DNA of 33,981 bases from Christensenellaceae bacterium (GTDB lineage: Bacteria > Bacillota > Clostridia > Christensenellales > Aristaeellaceae). Shown piece by piece: positions 28,098-33,981 of the stretch; the stretch's first letter is position 1; each line of letters begins with the position of its first letter. The stretch spans positions 1 to 33,981 of the forward strand of contig JAAZPT010000289.1 of NCBI GenBank assembly GCA_012797085.1. Direction: 5' to 3'. The position numbers and the translations under genes are program-made. The notes below the pieces were generated by a model. It worked only from the letters and a program-made list of their open reading frames with translations. It was not told the origin of the DNA and made no database searches.

Positions 28098-28995
28098 TAT
28101 TTTTGATACAAATACATACAAAAAAGCAAGGGGTTTTATTTATAGAAATGCTCGCCCAATATGTTTAGCCCAATGGAATTACCATTTTGAAGGCGAAAAA
28201 AAGGAAGAGGTTTTAAAAGCTCTCAGCTTTTATCAAAATATCGATGGCGGTTTTGGCTACGGCCTGGAGGCGGATAGTTTTAACCCCAACTCCAACCCTG
28301 TTCAAACATGGTATGCTCTAAATATAATACAAAGCTTGGGTGGCATTGATCCAAATTCCCCCATGATAAAGGCTGTGCTTTATTATTTAGCAAACAGCAA
28401 GGATTTTGATGGGGATTTCTGGCATGCCGTAACACCAAGCAACAATGATTATCCCCATGCCCCTTGGTGGCATTATAATGCAAATTATGAGCCCGGTTAT
28501 AATCCTACAGCCGGCTTAGCAGGCTTTTATATTGCTTATGGTGATAAAAACGATAAATTTTATAATAAAGCTTTAAAAATTACAAAAGCAGCTATAAAAT
28601 ATTTTATGGTTTTAGATGTTGTGGAAATTCATTTATTAAACAACTATATTGAACTATATAACTATGTTAATAATATTATTAATTTACCCGATGACTTTTT
28701 TAACAAGTTTAAATACCATGTAAATAAAAACATAGAATATAATATAAGCTTATGGAATACTTATGTGACAAAACCCTCCATGTATATAAAAAACATGCAA
28801 TTTTATCAAGGCAATGAGGAAATTGTTGCAAAGGAATGTGAATATATATTATCTACACAGCTTAAAAACGGAGCATGGGATATATCATGGCGTTGGAATA
28901 ATTACCCCGAGGATTTTGCAATAAGCAAACTATATTGGCAATGTGAAACAGCTTTAAATAATATATTATTTTTAAAAAATTTTTATGAGGTTTAA
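28090..28995 (+). CDS. Hypothetical protein, resembles prenyltransferase/squalene-cyclase alpha/alpha-toroid repeat proteins
   Basis: ALSFYQNIDGGFGYGLE and LSTQLKNGAWDISWRW resemble QW-type repeats (Q-x2-3-[DN]G-x-[WF]). Confidence 0.6.
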   Translation: MSSIFDTNTYKKARGFIYRNARPICLAQWNYHFEGEKKEEVLKALSFYQNIDGGFGYGLEADSFNPNSNPVQTWYALNIIQSLGGIDPNSPMIKAVLYYLANSKDFDGDFWHAVTPSNNDYPHAPWWHYNANYEPGYNPTAGLAGFYIAYGDKNDKFYNKALKITKAAIKYFMVLDVVEIHLLNNYIELYNYVNNIINLPDDFFNKFKYHVNKNIEYNISLWNTYVTKPSMYIKNMQFYQGNEEIVAKECEYILSTQLKNGAWDISWRWNNYPEDFAISKLYWQCETALNNILFLKNFYEV

Positions 28996-28996
28996 T

Positions 28997-29617
28997 ATGT
29001 CTGATAGGGATAAATTAATTGATTGGGCAATAGAACTGCAACAAATAAGCCAAAGCGCTTTATATTTTTGTAAAAACGAATATGATATTGAACGTTTTGA
29101 ACGCGTACGGCAAATATCGGCAGAAATTATGGCCTTAAAAAGCGGCTTGGACATTAATGTTGTAAAAGGCTTGTTCTGTAATGAAGTGGGTTACCAAACA
29201 CCCAAAATTGATACAAGAGCAGCATTATTTAGGGATAATAAAATATTGCTTGTGCAAGAAAATACCGGTTTTTGGGCTTTGCCCGGTGGCTGGGCAGATA
29301 TTGGCAACAGCTTAAAAGAGAATGCCCTGCGAGAACTTTGGGAAGAGGCCGGAATTAAGGGTGAGGCTAAAACCCTTGTAGCCTGCATAGATAAAAGTTA
29401 TAGCACATTAAAGCGTCACCCCTTTGGAGTATATTCATTTTTAATACTTTGTGAATATATAGAGGGTGAATTTAAACCGAATATAGAAACAATTGCAAGC
29501 GATTATTTCAGTAGGGATAACTTGCCGGAATTAGCCCCCTTCAAAACTACTATTGAACAGATAGATTTAAGCTTTGAAGCGCATTTTTCACAAAATTGGA
29601 AAACAAGGTTTGATTAA
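28997..29617 (+). CDS. NUDIX hydrolase with N-terminal helical domain
   Basis: FWALPGGWADIGNSLKENALRELWEEAGI Nudix box; the first acidic position is Asn. ATG 28997 preferred (GAGG RBS) over 28985. Confidence 0.88.
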   Translation: MSDRDKLIDWAIELQQISQSALYFCKNEYDIERFERVRQISAEIMALKSGLDINVVKGLFCNEVGYQTPKIDTRAALFRDNKILLVQENTGFWALPGGWADIGNSLKENALRELWEEAGIKGEAKTLVACIDKSYSTLKRHPFGVYSFLILCEYIEGEFKPNIETIASDYFSRDNLPELAPFKTTIEQIDLSFEAHFSQNWKTRFD

Positions 29618-30322
29618 ATGGACTTAAAACAAATTATAGAAAAATTAGATAGATTATTCCATATAAAAGATTTTGAGGGGGCAGAAAAGCTCCTTTTGTT
29701 TGAAGCCGATAAATTTAAAAACATTGGTGATTTTAGGTCAGAACTTTCCATTAGAAGTGAGCTTGTAGGTTTATATAGAAAACTTGGTGAAAAAGAAAAG
29801 GCCTTCGTTGCAGTAAAGCTATGTGATGATATTATAAATAATTATAACTTGGGCATATATCCGCAAGCCGGCGATGTGTACATAAGCTGCGGTACAGCCT
29901 GTGTTGCATTTAATAAAAAAGATTTAGCTGAAGACTATTTTTTAAAAGCGGAAGCAATTTATAATAAAACATTGGATAATTTCCATATAAAAAAAGCAAG
30001 CCTATATAACAATTGGGGTACCGCCTATAATAATGAAAAAGCAAGAATATATATAACAAAGGCTTTAAATATTCTATTAAGGCTTAACAATTACCCTTTA
30101 GAGCTTGCAATGACCTATTTAAACCTTGCAGATACTTACCACCCCATTGATGACGAAAAAATTATTAACGATTTAATAGAAAAGGCCTTTATTTGTTTTG
30201 ATAAGGCAAAATTGGATGAATATTATGCCTTTGTATGCAGTAAGTGCATACCGGTATTTGAACATTATGGCTATGTATTTATGGCTAATACTTTAAAAGA
30301 AAGGCTAAAAAACATTGACTAG
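29618..30322 (+). CDS. Tetratricopeptide-repeat-like protein
   Basis: Helical repeats such as KDFEGAEKLLLFEADKFKNIGDFRSELSIRSELVGLYRKLGEKEKAFVAV and KKDLAEDYFLKAEAIYNKTLDNFHIKKASLYNNWGTAYNNEKA. Confidence 0.7.
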   Translation: MDLKQIIEKLDRLFHIKDFEGAEKLLLFEADKFKNIGDFRSELSIRSELVGLYRKLGEKEKAFVAVKLCDDIINNYNLGIYPQAGDVYISCGTACVAFNKKDLAEDYFLKAEAIYNKTLDNFHIKKASLYNNWGTAYNNEKARIYITKALNILLRLNNYPLELAMTYLNLADTYHPIDDEKIINDLIEKAFICFDKAKLDEYYAFVCSKCIPVFEHYGYVFMANTLKERLKNID

Positions 30323-31262
30323 TTTAAAGGGCTTAAGCTTAAGCAAAAAATTTTATAACGACTATTTTGATAGCCTTTTTGAAGGTTTAGATTCTTACAA
30401 AAGTTGTGTTGCAGTTGGTATGGTTGGCAAGGGTTCGGAATGTTTCGGCTTTGATGATGATATATCAAGGGATCATGATTTTAAGGCCGGTTTTTGCCTT
30501 TGGCTTACCGATGAAGATGACGATAAAATAGGTTTTAAGCTTATGCGAGCCTATTCCAAATTGCCTAAAGAATATATGGGCTATTCAATGGAAGCCCAAA
30601 GCATATTAGGCAACAGCAAATATGGTGTACATAGAATAAAATCTTTTTATAAAAGCCTTATAGGCTTAGAAGAGGCGCCTAAAACATGGCAGCAATGGTT
30701 TTATATTCCAAGTTATGCCTTGGCAGAGGCTACAAATGGCGAAGTTTTTAAAGATGAACTTGGCGAATTTAGCGCAATAAGAAATAAGCTTTTAAGTTAT
30801 TATCCTAATGATGTTGCTTTAAAAAAATTGTCCGCCTATTTGTCTTTAGCGGCACAATCGGGCCAGTATAACTATATGCGCTGTATAAAGCATGGTGAAT
30901 TAGCTGCATCTCAACTTGCTATAAATGAGTTTGTAAATAATATTTTAAACATAATATTTATACTTAATAAGGCTTATTTACCCTTTTATAAATGGAGGTT
31001 TAAGGCCCTGCGGACTTTACCTACATTAAGAAATTTGGAGCCTTTACTTTATAAGCTTTTAACAACAAGTAATGATACAAGTATGCCTTTGGAAAAATCA
31101 AAATCTATTGAAAATATTGCTTACCTTATAATAGAGCAGCTTAATAAAAATAATTTAAGCAATAGCAACAGCGATTATCTTGAAACCCACGCTATTGAGG
31201 TTACAAAACGAATTGAACATAGGGAAATTGCCAGCCTACACCTTATGGATTATGGGGCTTAG
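30315..31262 (+). CDS. DUF4037 domain-containing protein (nucleotidyltransferase-like)
   Basis: TTG start; GKGSECFGFDDDISRDHDFKAGFCLWL is a GS...DxD-type nucleotidyltransferase motif as in DUF4037 proteins. Confidence 0.8.
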   Translation: MTSLKGLSLSKKFYNDYFDSLFEGLDSYKSCVAVGMVGKGSECFGFDDDISRDHDFKAGFCLWLTDEDDDKIGFKLMRAYSKLPKEYMGYSMEAQSILGNSKYGVHRIKSFYKSLIGLEEAPKTWQQWFYIPSYALAEATNGEVFKDELGEFSAIRNKLLSYYPNDVALKKLSAYLSLAAQSGQYNYMRCIKHGELAASQLAINEFVNNILNIIFILNKAYLPFYKWRFKALRTLPTLRNLEPLLYKLLTTSNDTSMPLEKSKSIENIAYLIIEQLNKNNLSNSNSDYLETHAIEVTKRIEHREIASLHLMDYGA

Positions 31263-31319
31263 CTTATTTGAAAAACTAAAAAATCATTTTTAACTTAAAA
31301 TAAACAGCATATTTTATCA

Positions 31320-31345
31320 ACCTTAAATCAATAAGGTCTTTTTGT
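31320..31345 (+). terminator. Weak terminator-like hairpin after the DUF4037 gene
   Basis: ACCTTA-AATCAA-TAAGGT followed by CTTTTTG. Confidence 0.4.
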
Positions 31346-31397
31346 TGCATTTTATAATGAAATATGCTAATTTATAAACGTGAAAGGAGATGGCTTT

Positions 31398-32306
31398 ATG
31401 CAGTTTGTAAAAATGCATGGTTTGGGCAATGACTACATATATGTTAACGGCTTTGAAGAGCATGTTGAAGACCCTGCTGAATTAAGTTGTTTAATTAGCG
31501 ATAGACACTTCGGTGTTGGCTCCGACGGTTTAATAATTATTGCTCCCAGTGATGTTGCCGATTTTAAAATGCTTATGTGGAACAGTGATGGAAGCGAGGG
31601 CAAAATGTGCGGCAACGGTATACGCTGTGTTGGCAAATATGTTTATGAAACCGGTATGACGGATAAAACCTTCCTACATATTGAAACAGGTGCCGGTATA
31701 AAACGCCTATGGTTGCAAGCCTGTGGCAATAGAGTTAGCAGTGTACAGGTGGATATGGGGCAGCCAATATTTGACCCTGAAAAAATACCCGTTAAACTTA
31801 GTCCTGACGAAGTTAAAAACTATACTTTATCAACAGATGTTGGCGATTTTAAAATAAGCTGTGTAAGCATGGGCAACCCCCATTGTATAATTTTTGTTGA
31901 TGACCCTGCTGATGTAGATGTTGATACTTTAGGCAAAGCCATACAAGAAAACCCTATTTTCCCCGACAGAACCAATGTGGAATTTGTAAGCGTTGTAAAT
32001 AAAAACTTGTTAAAAATGAGAGTGTATGAGCGTGGTGCCGGTGAAACACTGGCCTGTGGTACAGGTGCTTGTGCATCATTAGTTGCAGCCGTACAAAACG
32101 GCCTTTGCGACACGCAAGTAGATATAAAGCTTTTAGGTGGCACATTGCACGTTGAATGGTGTTTACCCGACAACCTTGTATATATGACCGGCCCTGCCGA
32201 GTTTGTTTGTAGCGGTACATGGCCTTTCCCTGAAGAAAAGCTTATTGAACGCAACGATATTGAATGCCCAATTAGTGCGGATATTACATTAAGTTCAAAC
32301 ATATAA
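31398..32306 (+). CDS. dapF: Diaminopimelate epimerase
   Basis: FVKMHGLGNDYIYVNGF, NSDGSEGKMCGNGIRCVGKYVYE, SMGNPHCIIFVDD, VYERGAGETLACGTGACASLVA. ATG 31398 preferred; the track start 31380 (GTG) lies upstream of the RBS. Confidence 0.96.
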   Translation: MQFVKMHGLGNDYIYVNGFEEHVEDPAELSCLISDRHFGVGSDGLIIIAPSDVADFKMLMWNSDGSEGKMCGNGIRCVGKYVYETGMTDKTFLHIETGAGIKRLWLQACGNRVSSVQVDMGQPIFDPEKIPVKLSPDEVKNYTLSTDVGDFKISCVSMGNPHCIIFVDDPADVDVDTLGKAIQENPIFPDRTNVEFVSVVNKNLLKMRVYERGAGETLACGTGACASLVAAVQNGLCDTQVDIKLLGGTLHVEWCLPDNLVYMTGPAEFVCSGTWPFPEEKLIERNDIECPISADITLSSNI

Positions 32307-32324
32307 TTATTTTAGGAGGATTTT

Positions 32325-33548
32325 ATGTTAAAAATAAACACCCCGATGTCAAAATTACCAGGTAGTTACCTATTTGCCGATATTGCAAAAAGAGTAAATG
32401 AATTTTCTGCTAAAAACCCCGATAAAAAACTTATTCGTCTTGGTATAGGCGATGTTACTCAGCCCCTTGCCCCTGCCGTTGTTAATGCTATGACAAAAGC
32501 TGTGCAAGAAATGGGTAACAAAAATACATTCCATGGTTATCCACCGGCTTTCGGTTATGATTTTTTAATTAATGCAATTATCGCAAATGACTATAAATCA
32601 AGGGGCGTAGATATATCCCCCGACGAAGTTTTTGTATCCGATGGTGCAAAAAGCGATAGCGGTAATATACAGGAGCTTTTCAGCAGTGAAGAAAGAATAG
32701 CCGTTACAGACCCTGTTTATCCCGTTTATGTTGACAGCAATGCTATGGCAGGTAGAGCCGGAGTTTACTCCAACGGTATGTGGGGGCAACTATGTTACTT
32801 GCCCGTAACTGCAGAAAACGACTTTGTACCTGAGTTACCTGACAGGCATGTGGATGTTATCTACCTGTGTTACCCCAACAACCCAACAGGTACAACACTT
32901 ACAAACGATCAATTAAAGCCCTTTGTTGACTATGCTATAAAGCATGGCTCTTTGATAATATATGATGCAGCTTATAAAGCCTTTATTAATACACCCAATG
33001 TGCCAAGAAGCATATATGAAATTGAAGGTGCAAAAAGTTGTGCCATAGAATGTTGTTCCTTTAGTAAAACTGCCGGTTTTACCGGTGTAAGGTGTGCATA
33101 TACAATAGTACCCAAGGAAGTATTCGGTGTTGATGATAACATTAAAAAAGTATCTTTGAGAGATTTATGGGCAAGGCGCCAATCAACAAAATTTAACGGT
33201 GTAAGCTATATTGTTCAACGTGGTGCTGAAGCCGTGTTTAGCCCTGATGGCAAAAAACAATGCCAAACAACCATAAATTATTATATGAAGAATGCCACCT
33301 TAATTAGGGAAGAGCTTAAAAAGGCCGGTTATACAGTATTTGGCGGTGTTGATGCTCCTTATGTATGGCTAAAAACCCCTAACAACATAAGCGGTTGGGA
33401 CTTTTTTGACCTATTACTTAAAAAAGCACAAGTTGTTGGTACCCCCGGTGAAGGTTTTGGGCCTTCAGGTGCCGGCTATTTCAGACTTACGGCATTCAAT
33501 ACCTATGAGGCTACACAGGAAGCCCTTGCTAAAATATTGGCAATATAA
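32325..33548 (+). CDS. dapL: LL-diaminopimelate aminotransferase
   Basis: KLPGSYLFADIAKRVNEF...LIRLGIGDVTQPLAPAVVNAM...FVSDGAKSDSGNIQELF...DPVYPVYVDSNAMAGR...YLCYPNNPTGTTLT...SFSKTAGFTGVRCAYTIVP. Confidence 0.96.
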   Translation: MLKINTPMSKLPGSYLFADIAKRVNEFSAKNPDKKLIRLGIGDVTQPLAPAVVNAMTKAVQEMGNKNTFHGYPPAFGYDFLINAIIANDYKSRGVDISPDEVFVSDGAKSDSGNIQELFSSEERIAVTDPVYPVYVDSNAMAGRAGVYSNGMWGQLCYLPVTAENDFVPELPDRHVDVIYLCYPNNPTGTTLTNDQLKPFVDYAIKHGSLIIYDAAYKAFINTPNVPRSIYEIEGAKSCAIECCSFSKTAGFTGVRCAYTIVPKEVFGVDDNIKKVSLRDLWARRQSTKFNGVSYIVQRGAEAVFSPDGKKQCQTTINYYMKNATLIREELKKAGYTVFGGVDAPYVWLKTPNNISGWDFFDLLLKKAQVVGTPGEGFGPSGAGYFRLTAFNTYEATQEALAKILAI

Positions 33549-33619
33549 TAAAAGTCGTACACAAAGATGTAGGTTTAGTGAAAAATTAGTAATTAAAAGA
33601 TTAATAGTTTTATATTTTA

Positions 33620-33646
33620 AAGCAAGGGTCTTAACCCTTGCTTTTT
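33620..33646 (+). terminator. Rho-independent terminator after dapL
   Basis: AAGCAAGGGT-CTTA-ACCCTTGCTT followed by TTT. Confidence 0.8.
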
Positions 33647-33801
33647 TGTATTTACATGCTTTAAAAACTCAAAACTTTACTTAATACTAAAAACATGATA
33701 CACTATTTTCTGTTACCTTTTATTCCCATTTTTTCTATTAATTGGCATAAATGGTGTTTAGATAACACTTAATAACAAATATTTGAAAGGATTATAAAGT
33801 T

Positions 33802-33981
33802 TTGAAATTGATTAAAAAATCATTTATAAGGGGAATTATTCCTTTTGCAATTATGAGTGGCATATCATTAATAATGAAACTGCAAAATTTTGATGCAGCA
33901 CAAGTTAAGTCAACTTTTATTGCAGGGCTTATAGTATCAATTATAGCAGCCGCCAGTATTATATATGATATAGAAGCTTGG
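33802..33981 (+). CDS. Truncated membrane protein (possibly DUF3021-like), runs off window edge
   Basis: TTG start with AAAGGA RBS; MKLIKKSFIRGIIPFAIMSGISLIMKLQNFDAAQVKSTFIAGLIVSIIAAASIIYDIEAW, two predicted TM helices. Confidence 0.55.
   Translation, partial: MKLIKKSFIRGIIPFAIMSGISLIMKLQNFDAAQVKSTFIAGLIVSIIAAASIIYDIEAW

Noticed and set aside
31820-32302. 160-aa minus-strand ORF over dapF
   Set aside because: Shadow of the dapF coding frame; low-complexity Ser/Thr/Pro composition and no promoter or RBS support.
33406-33684. 92-aa plus ORF overlapping the dapL 3' end and terminator
   Set aside because: Runs out of frame through dapL and across the terminator hairpin; not plausible as a gene.

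Overview
The window is low-GC DNA that looks like a Clostridia-type Firmicute chromosome. This lineage call is an inference from gene content and codon style. It carries, in order: a 5'-truncated-at-edge wecE-like aminotransferase; a nitroreductase; pfkA; murG; a MoxR/DUF58/transglutaminase operon (minus); a GcvH-like + lipoate-ligase-like pair (plus); a minus-strand operon nnr - oadB - oadG (59 aa, absent from the ORF track) - DUF5711-like - cvpA - XRE regulator (apparently frameshifted); gyrB-gyrA (minus); nrdG, nrdD (with a fused C-terminal thioredoxin-like domain) and trxB; frr - 82-aa ORF - uppS - cdsA; a tightly overlapping six-gene cassette (nitroreductase, SDR, alpha/alpha-toroid-like protein, NUDIX, TPR, DUF4037); dapF-dapL; and a truncated membrane protein. 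The strongest candidate for something undescribed is the GcvH-like/LplA-like pair at 8320-9626. In ungapped alignment, recalled from memory, both proteins have isoleucine where the lysine essential to lipoylation should be. Both genes are nevertheless intact, closely coupled and preceded by a near-consensus promoter. Other points of interest are paired NrdR-box-like sites on the nrdG and nrdD promoters, the NrdD-thioredoxin fusion next to trxB, the frameshifted XRE regulator, a 40-bp perfect palindrome overlapping a stop codon, and a leader hairpin upstream of gyrB. Family calls come from motif recognition only; no database search was possible.
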